Origin: Rhodothermia bacterium
Lineage (GTDB): Bacteria; Bacteroidota; Rhodothermia; Rhodothermales; UBA2364
Length of the DNA: 64,000 nt
NCBI GenBank assembly: GCA_017303715.1
Contig: JAFLBZ010000015.1
Location: forward strand, 1 to 64,000
Direction of reading: 5' to 3'
Shown in pieces: positions 28,052-39,500 of the stretch. The notes below the pieces were generated by a model, which was given only the letters and a program-made list of their open reading frames with translations, made no database searches and was not told the origin of the DNA. How positions within the stretch are numbered: position 1 is the first letter of the stretch; each line of letters opens with the position of its first letter. The translations under genes were made by a program, and so were the position numbers.

Positions 28052-30256
28052 TTATTCACCCCAAAGATTATTTCGTTTAATGGCGATAGAAGACCACGTA
28101 TTTTGGCGTGTTGCGACCCGAACGATGTAAGGGCCTTGCGGTAAATGGGGAACTTCGATCGCGATTTGTCGTGACGCAGCGGTGGCTTCCCATGCTTGCG
28201 AAAACACTTCTCGGCCTAAAAGGTCAAAAACCTGAACGTTTACGGGCGAAATTATTGCGTTTTGGAGGTCTATCGTAAAACGATCTGTGATGGGGTTTGG
28301 AAAAATGGTGATATTGGGCACGACCGTAGTAGGAGCCTCGTTGGTTACGTTAGGCTTAACGGGCACAAAGAGGGGCATTGCCGCAATAAATCCGCCATTC
28401 TCCGAGCCAAAAACCATTCTTCTCGGAAGGAAGGTTTGAGGGGATACGGTTATAGACGTTGGCGCGATGTGTCGAAGGTTGAACGTTTCCTGTCTTATAC
28501 CGCGAAAGGGCTTGCTGAAGGCGTCCTTTTCTTGCGGCTGCCAACTGGCCTCTGCGTTTTCCGGTGCAATGTTTCTATACACCCACACGCCGTCCCGCTC
28601 ACTGCCTACCATCAGGTAAGCAGGCCATGCGCCCTTGTTGCTGCGGCTAAAATGTATAAATGCTGGCTTGCTAAATCCTTTTACGTTAAGTCCTAAATAG
28701 TTTTCGGTCTCTTTTATAAAATTTGGCGCTTTAGACGTACCTACATTATTATAGCGTACCAAGTCTCCGGCGGCATTGCCCACCAAGAGGTCTAAGTCCC
28801 CATCGTCGTCTAAATCTGCAAGGGCTGGTGCGCTGTTTGTTCCTACAAAAATACTTGCGTAAGTACGGCTAATTTCTTTAAACCCATCGGGTTCGTCATT
28901 TTGGTAGTAGCGAATCCGGCCATTTTGCATTCCGAGTAACAAATCCTCGTCTCCGTCGCCATCCAAATCTCCGAATGCAGGAGCCAAGTTATAAGCACCC
29001 TCTATCTTCAAGAAATGCGAATCTTTAAGGCGATATTCGGGGGTGTTTTGTAATTCTGTGGCCTCAAAAAGCGTCAAACGTCCAAAATTAGGCGATCCCA
29101 CTTGGTCTTCGTTCCCAACCACCAAATCTAAATCACCATCACGGTCAACATCAAAAAATGCGGGGACGCTCTTTTTTCCGACATCTGGCACATAAAGATA
29201 CCGTTTGGTTTGAAGGGTATAAACAGGCTTTGCCTTGCTTCCGGTATTGCGATAAAAATAAAGGTTCTGGATGGCATCGCCTTGTAGATCCATACAAAAA
29301 CCACCTTGAACCGCCACAAACATATCTTCATCTCCGTCTAAGTCTTCGTCGCCAAAAACGGCTACATTAAAACCAGACGTTTGTAGGCCAAGCCCCGGAA
29401 TGATAAAGGCGGGGTATTGTTGCTCGGTTTTCGGGAATGCGAACGCGGATTCTGTGCAGGTTCCGGTGTTTTCAAGTTGGAGCAAACCAGCGATGAAAGT
29501 ATCTGTCCAGAGGATATCGGGTTTTTCGTCACCATTTAGATCGTGGAAGGAAATGGTTGCCGCGCCATGTCGCCCAGACTTTGTGAGGGCCGCCCCACCG
29601 CAATAGGTTCCGAGAAGCGAGACACCGGCAAACACATCGGAACGGCGGGTAAACTTGGGCAATCCGTCATCCCAGCGCCCCACTTGCTCGTAAAAGGTGA
29701 TGGTTCCAGATTGGTTTGTGGTGAAGTAATCGCGGTCGTTGTCGCAGTCTATGTCTGTAAATTGAGGGATTGAACCAACTTCAGAAAAAACCGGTTTGCC
29801 ATCCGTATCCAACAAGATTTCCGTTTTTTGGTTTGTGTTAAACTGGTTGTTGACCCTGCTAAATTCCCAGACTTGTATATCATTATAGCCATTGGCGGCA
29901 AACAAAAAGAACACGTCTTTGGCTTCGGGCCAGATTTGAAACCAATTTCCAGAAACCACCTCCGGAAAGGCGTTCAGTTGTTCTAAGACCAAGCCCTCGA
30001 TAGGGTCATTCCGAAAAAACAAGAGTTGATCGGGCTGGTTTTGCAAAAAAAGGTCTGGACGTGCATCTCCCGTCACGTCTATCCACTGCAACAATGGCGT
30101 ATGAAGCCCACCAACAGGCCAAGAACGATAGGAAATGCCCGCTGCGTCTGTGACGTGCATTGGTTCCGCCAAAAAATTCTGGGCCAGTAAGTGACCAGAC
30201 GAGACGCCGAGCCAACATAAAACAACAAATATCCGGAAGAAAATGGTGCGCCGCAT
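28052..30256 (-). CDS. FG-GAP/VCBS-repeat T9SS-sorted surface protein
   Basis: The ATG at 30256 begins a good signal peptide (MRRTIFFRIFVVLCWLG, ending LLAQ); codons upstream add a non-signal extension. The 734-residue protein carries at least seven FG-GAP-type calcium-binding motifs of the form DxDxDGxxDL (for example DVTGDARPDLFL, DLNGDEKPDILW, DVDRDGDLDLVVG, DLDGDGDEDLLLG, DLDDDGDLDLLVG), consistent with an integrin-like beta-propeller. The last 80 residues are a T9SS type-A sorting domain (ITIFPNPITDRFTIDL ... VFDLLGREVF). It is expected to be displayed on the cell surface. Ligand unknown. Confidence 0.88.
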   Translation of the reverse strand: MRRTIFFRIFVVLCWLGVSSGHLLAQNFLAEPMHVTDAAGISYRSWPVGGLHTPLLQWIDVTGDARPDLFLQNQPDQLLFFRNDPIEGLVLEQLNAFPEVVSGNWFQIWPEAKDVFFLFAANGYNDIQVWEFSRVNNQFNTNQKTEILLDTDGKPVFSEVGSIPQFTDIDCDNDRDYFTTNQSGTITFYEQVGRWDDGLPKFTRRSDVFAGVSLLGTYCGGAALTKSGRHGAATISFHDLNGDEKPDILWTDTFIAGLLQLENTGTCTESAFAFPKTEQQYPAFIIPGLGLQTSGFNVAVFGDEDLDGDEDMFVAVQGGFCMDLQGDAIQNLYFYRNTGSKAKPVYTLQTKRYLYVPDVGKKSVPAFFDVDRDGDLDLVVGNEDQVGSPNFGRLTLFEATELQNTPEYRLKDSHFLKIEGAYNLAPAFGDLDGDGDEDLLLGMQNGRIRYYQNDEPDGFKEISRTYASIFVGTNSAPALADLDDDGDLDLLVGNAAGDLVRYNNVGTSKAPNFIKETENYLGLNVKGFSKPAFIHFSRSNKGAWPAYLMVGSERDGVWVYRNIAPENAEASWQPQEKDAFSKPFRGIRQETFNLRHIAPTSITVSPQTFLPRRMVFGSENGGFIAAMPLFVPVKPNVTNEAPTTVVPNITIFPNPITDRFTIDLQNAIISPVNVQVFDLLGREVFSQAWEATAASRQIAIEVPHLPQGPYIVRVATRQNTWSSIAIKRNNLWGE

Positions 30257-30449
30257 CCCATTTTGGTTTTGGTTTATCAGAAATGTACAACCCGATACTA
30301 AAAGCCGCAAGAAGGCCAAGAAGAAGAACATGGTTTTGGGGGTTTAAAAAGCGATTCCTATAAAGTTCTTCATCCCATAGCACAATCGTATTTCGTATAT
30401 TAATAAGCTAACCAAAATCTAAAGAACCCCCCAAACCACAGCCCAATTT

Positions 30450-33113
30450 ATGGCAGACGAATTGAACGAAAACGACCTCCCTTCCGACGAAAGCCAAGAC
30501 GCCAGCACCCCTCGTATTGTCCCGATCAATATAGAAGAAGAGATGAAAGCGGCCTACATTGACTATTCAATGTCGGTGATTGTAAGCCGCGCTTTGCCCG
30601 ATGTGCGGGACGGTCTGAAGCCCGTACACCGTCGGGTGTTGTATGGGATGGACGAGCTTAGCATGGGCGCAGGGAAGGCTTACAAAAAAAGCGCACGTAT
30701 TGTTGGGGATGTTTTGGGTAAATATCACCCGCATGGCGACTCTGCGGTCTATCAGACGATGGTGCGGATGGCGCAAGATTTTGCAATGCGTTACCCATTG
30801 GTGGATGGCCAAGGGAATTTTGGCTCGATTGATGGCGACTCGGCTGCGGCCATGCGCTATACCGAAGTCCGAATGACGCGCCTTGCCGAGGAAATGCTTC
30901 GCGATTTGGGGAAGGAAACGGTGGACTTTGTGCCCAACTTCGATGGTTCCTTGGATGAGCCGGAGGTCTTGCCTGCTGCCATACCCAATCTGCTCCTCAA
31001 TGGTTCATCGGGGATTGCCGTCGGGATGGCTACCAATATCCCACCCCATAATTTGGGCGAATTGGTGGATGGTATTATAGCCTTTATCGAGGACAACGAG
31101 ATCACCATCCCAGAACTCATGAAATTCATTCCCGCACCCGATTTCCCAACGGGGGCCATTATCTATGGTACGACTGGGGTGAAAGAAGCCTATCTCACTG
31201 GGCGCGGACGGGTGGTGGTACGGGCCAAAATGCACGAAGAGACCATACACGGACGCTCGGCATTGGTGGTTTCGGAAATACCGTATCAGGTGCTGAAATC
31301 GGGGATTATTGAGAAAATTGCACAATTGGTACGGGATAAACGCATCGAAGGCATCCATGATTTGCGGGACGAATCAGACCGAGAAGGGATGCGCATTGTG
31401 ATTGAACTGAAAAAAGATGCCATTCCGATGGTGATCCAAAATCAGTTGTATAAATTTACGCCGCTCCAATCCACTTTTGGCGTCAATACGGTTGCCTTGG
31501 TTAAGGGCAGGCCGCGCACCTTAAACCTTAAAGAGTGCCTCCAATATTATGTAGAACATCGTCACGAGGTGGTGACACGACGCACGGAATATGAACTACG
31601 CAAGGCCGAGGCTCGTGCCCATATTTTGGAAGGTTTACGGATTGCTTTGGATTTTTTGGATGCGGTGATCTCCATTATCCGGCACTCCCCTACGGTGGAC
31701 GAAGCCCAGCAGAATTTAATGGCAGGCCGTTTCCCCGAAAAACTTACGCCGGAGGATCGCGCCATTCTCGGCTTGCCCACCCACAACGAGTCTTTGTTTA
31801 CCCTTTCTGACCTTCAAGCCAAGGCGATTTTGGAGTTACGGCTTCAACGTCTTACAGGTTTAGAACGCCAGAAAATAGAGGACGAATACCGGGCATTGAT
31901 TCAGGAAATTGAGCGTTTGCGCGCCATTTTGGCCTCCGAGGCGTTGCGAATGGCCATCATTAAACAGGAATTAATTGAGATCCGAGAAAAATACGCCGAT
32001 CCGCGCCGTACACAAATAGATCACTCCGGCGGCGAAGACTTTATCATGGAAGACTTGATTGAGGATGTGACGACGGTGGTCACCATGACGCACCAAGGGT
32101 TGATTAAGCGTACCTCGGCCTCAGAATATAAAGCCCAAGGACGTGGTGGAAAGGGCTTAAAAGGTGCTGGAACTCGTGATGAGGATTATATCGAACAGCT
32201 TTTTGTGTGTGGAACGCACGATTGGTTGTTGTTCTTTACGGATTTTGGAAAGTGCTACTGGCTACGGGTTTATGAAATTCCAGAAGGCTCACGTACCGCC
32301 AAAGGAAGATCCATCCGGAACCTCATTCAGATAGACCAAGAAGACAAGGTACGCGCGGTGCTTGCGGTGAATAAAGCCGATTTTGCGAGTGCGGAGTTTA
32401 AAAACTCACATTTTATCTTCTCGGTTACAAAAAACGGGACGGTCAAGAAAACGCCACTGATGGATTATAGCCGACCGCGTGCCGATGGCATCCGTGCACA
32501 AAACATCGAAGAGGGCGACCAACTCTTGGACGTGCGTATGACGGATGGCAAAACCGATATTATTTTGGCGTCCTCTGCCGGATATGCTGTCCGATTCGAG
32601 GAACACCGTGTGCGACCTATGGGCCGAATTGCAACGGGGGTTCGCGGTATTTCCTTGGCCGAGGGCGAGGTGGTGGTGGGCCTCATTGCCGTAACCGACC
32701 CCAATATGATGATTCTTACCGTCAGTGCAAATGGTTACGGGAAACGTAGCTCGGTGGAAGAATACCGGCTAACCAATCGCGGTGGAAAAGGGGTGACGAC
32801 GCTAAAGGCGACTGAACGCACGGGGCCATTGGTGGCTGTCCGGGGGGTAACCGATGAAGATGATTTGGTGATTGCCACCACCAATGGCTTGCTCATTCGG
32901 ATTTCCGCCGGAACCATTCGCGAAACAGGCCGTGCTGCTGGTGGAGTAAAATTGCTTACACTGAATGACAATGACGCCATTGCAGATGTGTCCCGTGTGG
33001 TGAAGGAAGAAGAAGAAAATGGGAATGGAGGGGCAAATGACGTAGAAAACGGGGCTTCCGAGGAAAGCCCTCAAGCGCCCGTCGAGGGGATGAACACCAC
33101 TGAAGAAGCATAA
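30450..33113 (+). CDS. gyrA: DNA gyrase subunit A
   Basis: This 887-residue protein is the breakage-reunion subunit of gyrase. Present are the winged-helix region ([20 protein letters not shown]), the quinolone pocket ([19 protein letters not shown]), the catalytic Arg-Tyr in AAMRYTE (about 135), and in the C-terminal beta-pinwheel the GyrA box (QGRGGKG, about 565), which marks gyrase rather than topoisomerase IV. In the quinolone pocket the residue matching E. coli Asp87 is Gln (codon CAG), while the Ser at 83 is kept. The acidic C-terminal tail is normal. A strong bidirectional terminator follows. Confidence 0.96.
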   Translation: MADELNENDLPSDESQDASTPRIVPINIEEEMKAAYIDYSMSVIVSRALPDVRDGLKPVHRRVLYGMDELSMGAGKAYKKSARIVGDVLGKYHPHGDSAVYQTMVRMAQDFAMRYPLVDGQGNFGSIDGDSAAAMRYTEVRMTRLAEEMLRDLGKETVDFVPNFDGSLDEPEVLPAAIPNLLLNGSSGIAVGMATNIPPHNLGELVDGIIAFIEDNEITIPELMKFIPAPDFPTGAIIYGTTGVKEAYLTGRGRVVVRAKMHEETIHGRSALVVSEIPYQVLKSGIIEKIAQLVRDKRIEGIHDLRDESDREGMRIVIELKKDAIPMVIQNQLYKFTPLQSTFGVNTVALVKGRPRTLNLKECLQYYVEHRHEVVTRRTEYELRKAEARAHILEGLRIALDFLDAVISIIRHSPTVDEAQQNLMAGRFPEKLTPEDRAILGLPTHNESLFTLSDLQAKAILELRLQRLTGLERQKIEDEYRALIQEIERLRAILASEALRMAIIKQELIEIREKYADPRRTQIDHSGGEDFIMEDLIEDVTTVVTMTHQGLIKRTSASEYKAQGRGGKGLKGAGTRDEDYIEQLFVCGTHDWLLFFTDFGKCYWLRVYEIPEGSRTAKGRSIRNLIQIDQEDKVRAVLAVNKADFASAEFKNSHFIFSVTKNGTVKKTPLMDYSRPRADGIRAQNIEEGDQLLDVRMTDGKTDIILASSAGYAVRFEEHRVRPMGRIATGVRGISLAEGEVVVGLIAVTDPNMMILTVSANGYGKRSSVEEYRLTNRGGKGVTTLKATERTGPLVAVRGVTDEDDLVIATTNGLLIRISAGTIRETGRAAGGVKLLTLNDNDAIADVSRVVKEEEENGNGGANDVENGASEESPQAPVEGMNTTEEA

Positions 33114-33135
33114 TATTTTGCACATAAGTTACTAA

Positions 33136-33180
33136 ATAACAAGCGGTTGCCACAAAATATAAGAGGCAACCGCTTGTTAT
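33136..33180. terminator. Bidirectional rho-independent terminator between gyrA and trxB
   Basis: There are perfect 16-base arms (ATAACAAGCGGTTGCC at 33136-33151, GGCAACCGCTTGTTAT at 33165-33180) and a 13-base A-rich loop. It lies between two converging genes, so it can end both transcripts. Confidence 0.9.
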
Positions 33181-33207
33181 TCTCACCTATTTGTACCGAT
33201 GTTAGCG

Positions 33208-34164
33208 CTATGCGTTGTTCTCGGCCAACCAGCGTTCCACATCAATAGCGGCCATACAACCCGTTCCGGCAGCCGTAATTGCCTGACGATATACGTGGTC
33301 TTGGGCATCGCCACAAGCAAATACGCCGGGAATATTGGTTGCGGTATTGCCAGATCCAGTTTTCAGATAACCTGTGGCATCCATTTCCAACTGCCCCTTG
33401 AACACCTCCGTATTTGGTTTATGCCCAATAGCGACGAAGAGTCCTGTAACGGGCAAGGTACTGGTTTCGCTCGTTTGCACATTTTTCAGCGCAAGCCCCG
33501 TGACCTCATTTTCACCCAAGACATCTTCCACAACCGTGTTCCAGATCACCTGAATTTTGGGATTTTCCAAAACCCGTTGTTGCATGATTTTGGAGGCGCG
33601 GAAGCTATCGCGACGGTGAATGAGATATACCTTAGCCGCATGACGGGTGAGGTATTGAGCCTCCTCCATTGCAGTATCTCCGCCGCCCACAATGGCAATT
33701 TCTTGGTTTTTGAAGAAAGCACCGTCACAAGTAGCACATGCCGAGACCCCATATCCACGTAGGCGCAACTCGTTTTCTAAGCCCAAATACATGGCCGAAG
33801 CGCCCGTCGAGACAATAACGGTCTCGGCTAAAAACGGCACTTCCTCGTCCACCACCAATTTGAAAGGCCGCGCCGAAAAGTCCACCTCGGTGACCATGCC
33901 CCAACGCAGGTCTGCCCCAAAGCGTGTTGCCTGATCGCGAAACCGTTGCATCATGTCTGGCCCCATAATTCCTTCAGGAAAACCGGGGAAGTTCTCTACA
34001 TCGGTGGTGGTCATAAGCTGGCCTCCCGGCTCTGGGCCTTCAAAAACAACAGGGCTTAGGTTGGCACGGGCTGCATACAACGCCGCCGTCAATCCGGCAG
34101 GCCCCGTACCAATAATGGCCACATTTAGACGTTCGGCAGCCTCAAAATTTAATTCGTTGATCAT
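33208..34164 (-). CDS. trxB: Thioredoxin reductase
   Basis: This 318-residue flavoenzyme moves electrons from NADPH to thioredoxin. The FAD dinucleotide motif GTGPAGLTAALYAAR (about 17-31), the redox-active CATC in SACATCDGAFF (about 145), the NADPH motif GGGDTAMEEA (about 160) and the C-terminal FAD motif GVFACGDAQDHVYRQ (about 280) are all intact. It is the last gene of a minus-strand set in the order arsR-like, trxA, trxB, 52 bp after trxA. Confidence 0.95.
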   Translation of the reverse strand: MINELNFEAAERLNVAIIGTGPAGLTAALYAARANLSPVVFEGPEPGGQLMTTTDVENFPGFPEGIMGPDMMQRFRDQATRFGADLRWGMVTEVDFSARPFKLVVDEEVPFLAETVIVSTGASAMYLGLENELRLRGYGVSACATCDGAFFKNQEIAIVGGGDTAMEEAQYLTRHAAKVYLIHRRDSFRASKIMQQRVLENPKIQVIWNTVVEDVLGENEVTGLALKNVQTSETSTLPVTGLFVAIGHKPNTEVFKGQLEMDATGYLKTGSGNTATNIPGVFACGDAQDHVYRQAITAAGTGCMAAIDVERWLAENNA

Positions 34165-34216
34165 TGTGTTCTTTCAAAAAGGAACCCGAAGGCATCCAAG
34201 CCTTAATAAAGGTTGT

Positions 34217-34555
34217 TTAAGCGGCAGAAGCGGCATTTTCGATGACTTTATCAAGGTGTGCGGCCAACTTTTTCTTTGGAACCGCACCAATCACTTGATC
34301 CACCACTCGGCCCTTGTGAAAAATAAGGAGTGTGGGGATAGAACGGATGCCAAACTGTCCGGAAACATATTGGTTCTCGTCCACATTCAGTTTTACCACT
34401 TTCGCCTTGCCTTCATACTCATTGGCCAATTGTTCCACAGCCGGAGCAATCATTAGACAAGGGCCGCACCAAGCTGCCCAAAAGTCCACCAAAACGGGGA
34501 CATCGCTTTCTAAAACTTCGGTTTTGAAGGTTTTGTCGGTTACTGCAAGTGCCAT
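34217..34555 (-). CDS. trxA: Thioredoxin
   Basis: This 112-residue thioredoxin fold has the active site WCGPC (about 30-34), the conserved DFWAAW before it, and the cis-proline segment [10 protein letters not shown] (about 72). Length is normal for TrxA. It lies between the ArsR-like regulator (13 bp upstream) and trxB (52 bp downstream), which suggests that the pair is regulated together. Confidence 0.95.
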   Translation of the reverse strand: MALAVTDKTFKTEVLESDVPVLVDFWAAWCGPCLMIAPAVEQLANEYEGKAKVVKLNVDENQYVSGQFGIRSIPTLLIFHKGRVVDQVIGAVPKKKLAAHLDKVIENAASAA

Positions 34556-34568
34556 TTTATTATTAGAT

Positions 34569-34931
34569 TTAGGTTAATGATTCATGAAGATGACTTGTGG
34601 AAATGGGGACGGTCAGCGGTTCTACGTAGCGGAGTTTGGCGAACATTTGCTCGAAAGCGGTTTTCATTTGCTCCCAAACCTCCAGATTAATGCAATAACA
34701 CACAGAGGTTCCTTCCGTTTTCCCATACACAAGGCCAATTTGCCGCATCTCTTTCAGGTGTGCCGAGATGGTGGGTTGTGCAAGCGGAAGATCAAACTTC
34801 CCGCAGTTGGTTGCACCCCGTTCCATCAGTTGCTCTAAGATCGCAATACGGGCGGGATGTGCCAGTATGCGGGAAAAGGCCGCAAGTTCGTTCTGTGTTT
34901 TGTTAAAAGCCTCTGTATTGATTGCACCCAT
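34569..34931 (-). CDS. ArsR/SmtB-family transcriptional regulator
   Basis: This 120-residue protein has a winged-helix domain. I chose ATG 34931 because it starts the domain; the longer frame to 35216 reads through a promoter-like stretch. Residues [21 protein letters not shown] and [21 protein letters not shown] form the DNA-binding helices, followed by an aromatic-rich dimer helix. Cysteines occur at about 44 (TNCGKFD) and in VCYCIN (about 81-83). These could respond to metal, thiol or disulfide stress, fitting its place ahead of trxA-trxB. That role is inferred. The distance to trxA is 13 bp. Confidence 0.85.
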   Translation of the reverse strand: MGAINTEAFNKTQNELAAFSRILAHPARIAILEQLMERGATNCGKFDLPLAQPTISAHLKEMRQIGLVYGKTEGTSVCYCINLEVWEQMKTAFEQMFAKLRYVEPLTVPISTSHLHESLT

Positions 34932-34942
34932 TTCTTTTATTG

Positions 34943-34970
34943 TTATATCGAAATATACAAATATATAGAT
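34943..34970 (-). promoter_or_regulatory. Candidate promoter/operator of the arsR-trxA-trxB operon
   Basis: On the minus strand an exact TATATTTG (TAnnTTTG -7 box) lies at 34958-34965 within AT-rich imperfect repeats (TATATCGAAATATA and TATATAGATA). This is a likely place for the ArsR-like protein to bind its own promoter. No well-spaced -33 TTG was found. Confidence 0.4.
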
Positions 34971-35019
34971 AAAAAAGCAACACCACGATTGTGAAATACA
35001 AATGACGATACCGAGGTGT

Positions 35020-36036
35020 TTACAACAAGCCCTCTTCGCCTTCTTCGCCTCTACGGGATTTTTTGGGTGTTTGAGGCGATGTGGCGTTATTGGTGGGCGC
35101 TGGAGAAATCGTTGATGGGCCTGATGGTGGTGTAGTGCCTCTGGAAAGTTGGCCAATTTCGGGGGCAAGTAGCGGCAACTGTGTTGGCGAAAGCCTAAAG
35201 ACATCTTTGTTGCCATCTATGGTACCCAGAATCTCGTTGGCCGTTTCTTTGAAGACCAATTCCCGTGTGAGTCCTGCCGTTGTTTTGATGCGAAGGATAT
35301 GGGTGCCTTCTGCTTTTAGCGCTGCCGGTTGTACACCATGCACAAAGGCTTCGGCTTTTACTGCCCCAAAGCGCCGCAACCATTTAACCGTACTCAGGGT
35401 ATCGGCTGTTGTACCAATGCCGTTTAGGATTAATTGCCACTGGCCGTTGGTGTTTGCAACCTCATATTTCTCATCGGGCTTGACGACGGAAATACGCTCG
35501 ATGGTAGCAATAGGGAGTCTTAAAACGGTGGTAGAGCGCCATTCCTCAAGGGCTGTATTGGTCGAGACATTGCCTCTAACTTGCAGGACGTTGGGGTCGT
35601 TGCCCATCCGCATAAAAAAAGACGCACCTTCGGCAGTGGTATTGCCTAAGATGAGGGTCCGGGTATTTTTGCCCATCGTAAGCACAATGGTGCGTGCAGC
35701 GGCTTCCACGCCATAGGTTTTGTACCGATCTGGCGTATTGGCAACAACATGTTCTGGTTTCAAGGCAACCAATTGACCAAGCAAGCGAGCGATGGCCACC
35801 GAATCTGCCGGACTATGCTGCGGATGTGTAATATGCCAGCCTTCGGCGCCTTTGAGCAATTTGAGGGTGTCTTGATTGGCCACACGAATTTCGATGGCGT
35901 CAATCTCTTCGGTTTTTATGCTCCAGTTCGGGAGTTTAACGGTTGACTCTAAGCCACCAAAAATACCTGCGAAATAACCCATAACCAATACGCCCGCCAA
36001 AACTGCGGTGAGTAGGAGAACCTGCCCTTGCTTCAT
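35020..36036 (-). CDS. DUF4340 domain protein, membrane-anchored
   Basis: This 338-residue protein has a single N-terminal membrane helix (about 7-28) and no cleavage site, so it is probably anchored facing the periplasm. The DUF4340 pattern is seen from about 60: DTLKLLKGAEGWHITHP, PADSVAIARLLGQLV, YGVEAAARTIVLTMG, TLILGN and SFFMRMGN. The last 30 residues are basic and acidic low-complexity (SRRGEEGEEG). In other bacteria DUF4340 genes often sit near ABC-type gliding genes; none is visible here. Its function is unknown. It ends 88 bp before the arsR-like gene. Confidence 0.85.
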   Translation of the reverse strand: MKQGQVLLLTAVLAGVLVMGYFAGIFGGLESTVKLPNWSIKTEEIDAIEIRVANQDTLKLLKGAEGWHITHPQHSPADSVAIARLLGQLVALKPEHVVANTPDRYKTYGVEAAARTIVLTMGKNTRTLILGNTTAEGASFFMRMGNDPNVLQVRGNVSTNTALEEWRSTTVLRLPIATIERISVVKPDEKYEVANTNGQWQLILNGIGTTADTLSTVKWLRRFGAVKAEAFVHGVQPAALKAEGTHILRIKTTAGLTRELVFKETANEILGTIDGNKDVFRLSPTQLPLLAPEIGQLSRGTTPPSGPSTISPAPTNNATSPQTPKKSRRGEEGEEGLL

Positions 36037-36598
36037 GTTTTTTGCTTTTTAAACGAAGATGTTACCATAAGAAAATATACGGCATCCGGTTTAGGATCAA
36101 ACAGTCTTAAACGCAAAATAACCGATTGGGGCAAAAAACAATTATTTGCCTACGGTCTCCTATTTTTGATCCTGTAGTCAACAACTTATTGGCTTCGTGG
36201 TGCTTCCACGGGGAAAGCAAACCTTGTTATTAGAACGTACCACACAGGATTTTGACCTGCACTTCAAACATCCTATTTGATTAAAGCATGATGTAGGTTA
36301 TTTTTATAAGGTGATTTTCTTATGGCAGAAGAGGTCTGCGATCTTGTTGTAGCGCAACACACATCTGCATTTTTATAGACCCAACTTCTGCACTGTTCTT
36401 TGGATTTACTGACGAAAACCAATATCTGCGTAAGTGCAGTGATGTGAAAGGAAGGGATAAAATAAGATTTTTTTAGAAACAGGGCATTGATATTTACCAT
36501 TACGGCACGATTGTAATTAGGAATGCAGCCAGATAAGTATTATCTTAATCTTCTCATCACCTCTAATTGTTTTTTTACATGTCTTAAATTAATTGTTT
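36037..36598. other. Intergenic region between divergent DUF4340 and BNR genes
   Basis: The region is AT-rich, with the candidate promoter of the DUF4340 gene at its left end (36072-36100). A small open frame at 36273-36500 (minus) has no protein-like character and was not annotated. No repeat or terminator was recognised. Confidence 0.5.
36072..36100 (-). promoter_or_regulatory. Candidate Bacteroidota-type promoter of the DUF4340 gene
   Basis: On the minus strand TTG (36098-36100) and TATATTTT (36072-36079, one mismatch to TAnnTTTG) are separated by 18 bp, near the usual spacing, and lie 36 bp upstream of the ATG. Confidence 0.4.
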
Positions 36599-39500
36599 AT
36601 GCAGAAGCAATATGCTACCAGTACGTTGAAGTGGTTATTATTAGGTCTAATAGGTGTAATTGCCATTTCTGTTTTTGTATTTCAGCCAGATAACCCCGCA
36701 ACCTTGCCAGATTTTGAGCAGTTGGAAATGGGCGAAGATGGTGCGGGCCGAGCAGAATTCGACCGGATTCGCTTTCAAGATCCGAAAACCAAACAAATCC
36801 CCGAAGGCATAAGGACAAGAGAGTTACGGTTTATTCAAGATTTGCCTATACGGCTCGAAGGGGCTGCACTGAACAAAACCAGTGCAGATGTCCTTTCTTG
36901 GACACAAAGAGGCCCGTACAACGTGGGTGGAAGAACCAGAGCCGTATTATATGATGTGAGTGACGCAACCTATAATACCCTGATTGCAGGAAGCCCGACA
37001 GGAGGCGTGTGGCGCACGACAAATGGGGGGGACTCTTGGAGCCGCAGTACCCTCAATCCTTTGGCAGGTTTTTATGAACTACATAACGTAACAGCCCTGA
37101 CCCAAGATACGCGGAGCGGTAAGACGGCTACGTGGTATTTCGCAGGAGGAGAACATGGGGTTTCTCATGGAGTTAATGGTTATTTTACTTTGCTTGGAGA
37201 AGGAGTATGGAAATCCACCGATAGTGGGGTTTCTTGGACGCAGTTAAATGCGAGTATTGGCAGCACGCCCTCGCCTCAATCTTGGAATTCTCGATTTGAT
37301 TATGTATGGGACTTGGCTATAGACCCTTCCAATACCTCACAAGATGAGATTTATGCGGCTTGCGCCTCCGATTTGATTGTGCGCTCGACCAATGGTGGTA
37401 CCTCTTGGTCTATAGTATTAGGCACTTATGCTTCTTCATCTCGTTATACAGATGTCGCTGTGAGCAGCACGGGAAGGGTTTATGCAACTTTTGGGAACGC
37501 TTCAGGAAGTGCCTCCACCAAGGGCATCTTTACTTCTTCTTCTGGCGATTCTGGCTCTTTCACCGATATTACCCCTGCCGCACTCACAGGAAACTATAGA
37601 AGGATTGAGATCGCCATCTCTCCCTCCAATGAGGACATCGTGTATTTTCTGGCCAATACACCTAGTGCAGGAACGCGTGATCATATGCTCTTTAAATATC
37701 AACTTTCTACCAATACATGGACGGATTTATCTGAAAACATTCCTAATTATGGTTCTTTTCAGAATGGTATTTTTAGTTCGCAGGGCAGTTACGATTTGTT
37801 GGTCAAGGTTAATCCAAGCAATGAAAACCAAATCTATATTGGCGGAACGAGTTTATACCGTTTAACTTTTTCGCCTCCTGCCACAGCCGCTACCGCATCT
37901 GTACAAATTGGGGGCTATAGCAATTCCGGAGATAACTGGAGTGGGGTTACGGGTGAAATTGACCAACACGCGGATCAACATGCTTTAACCTTCCGCCCCG
38001 GTAGTAGCACCACTGCCGTATCGGGGCATGACGGCGGGATTAGTTTTACCAACGATATTACGGCAAGCACGGTTGTATGGGATAACCAAAACAATGGCTA
38101 CAATACTACCCAGTTTTATGCGGCAGCCGTGGCGCCAAATATGTCCGGTGATAATGTGCTGGTAGGAGGTATGCAGGACAATGGTTCCTGGTTTGTAAAT
38201 TCGTCATCACCAACTGCAAATTGGGTTGATCAATTAGGTGGAGATGGTTCATTTGCCGCGATATCCGACAATAAAGGTTATTATTACTTCTCTTGGCAGA
38301 ACGGGACTATTTACCGTTTCCGATTGGATAGCGCTGGCGGGTTTTTAGGGTTTAGAAGGGTAGACCCTTTAGGGGCTTCTGGTTATAAGTTTATCAATCC
38401 CTTTATCTTAGACCCCACCAATACGTCTCGCATGTATTTGGCAGGAGGCACGACCATTTGGCGCAATAGCAATTTAGAAGATGCTGCCATTACCGAAGGA
38501 AGTAATAGCGAGCTTGTAACCAATTGGACCCAGCTTTCTGGCACGAATGTGAGTGGGGGATCCATTTCGGCGGTCTCGGCTTCAACATCGCCTGCAAACC
38601 ATGTGTTTTACGGAACCATAGGAGGGCGTATCTACCGCTTAGACGGTGCAGATGCAGCAACCGCAGCCAGCGTGCCAGTCGAGATTACAGGTAGTGGGAT
38701 GGCTGGTAGCAATAAATACACCTCTTCCATTGCCGTTGATCCCACGGATGCCAATAAAGTCTTGGTCACTTATTCTAATTATAGCATAATTAGTGTCTAT
38801 TATACCACAAATGCACTTTCTGCAACCCCTACATGGGCCAACGTAAGTGGCAACATCGAGCAAAATGCAGATGGCAGCGGGAATGGACCTGCAGTGCTTT
38901 GGGGGACGATCATGCCCTATCAAGGAGGGACATTGTATGCACTTGGTACAAGTACGGGCTTGTATTTTTCTACAAGTGTGAATGGGAGTACCACTTGGAC
39001 GCGAGAGGCCGGCGTTGGTATTATGCCCGTCAGTATGGTTGTTTCGCGTATGAAAGATGCCAACCTTTTTGTTGCGACCTTTGGAAATGGTATGTTTCAA
39101 GGAACGGGCCTGACCGCGCTGCCCATTCAGGTGGCGGGTTTTATAGCCACTCAGGAACAGGATAATGCCATTTTGGAGTGGCGAGCCTTCAGCCAGTCCA
39201 ATATAGATGCTTTTGTCCTTGAACACGCTTTCGGGGGGGATACACCGTTTAGAGAAGCCTTCACCATTAGCCCAGAAAACAAAGACGCGCCAGAAAATGC
39301 GTATCGGAGGACTATCCCTAATTTACTGCCGGGGCATCATCGCTTTCGACTTAAGCAAGTGAGCACAGACGGACGAATTTATTACACGGACGAAGTTGGG
39401 TTAAATGTTGCTTTGGCCAATAAATTCTTGCTCAGTGAGGCGTATCCTAATCCCTTTAATCCACAAACAAAGTTTCATTTTGCTACGGCAACATCACAAC

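Noticed and set aside
34932-35216. N-terminal extension of the ArsR-like protein
   Set aside because: It crosses the predicted promoter and the end of the DUF4340 gene. The domain begins at the ATG at 34931.
36273-36500. 75-residue open frame in the 36 kb intergenic region
   Set aside because: The composition is not protein-like, with no family pattern and no ribosome site, in an AT-rich divergent promoter region.
38639-39226. 195-residue minus-strand frame within the BNR gene
   Set aside because: It is an antisense shadow of a well-supported gene with no domain of its own.
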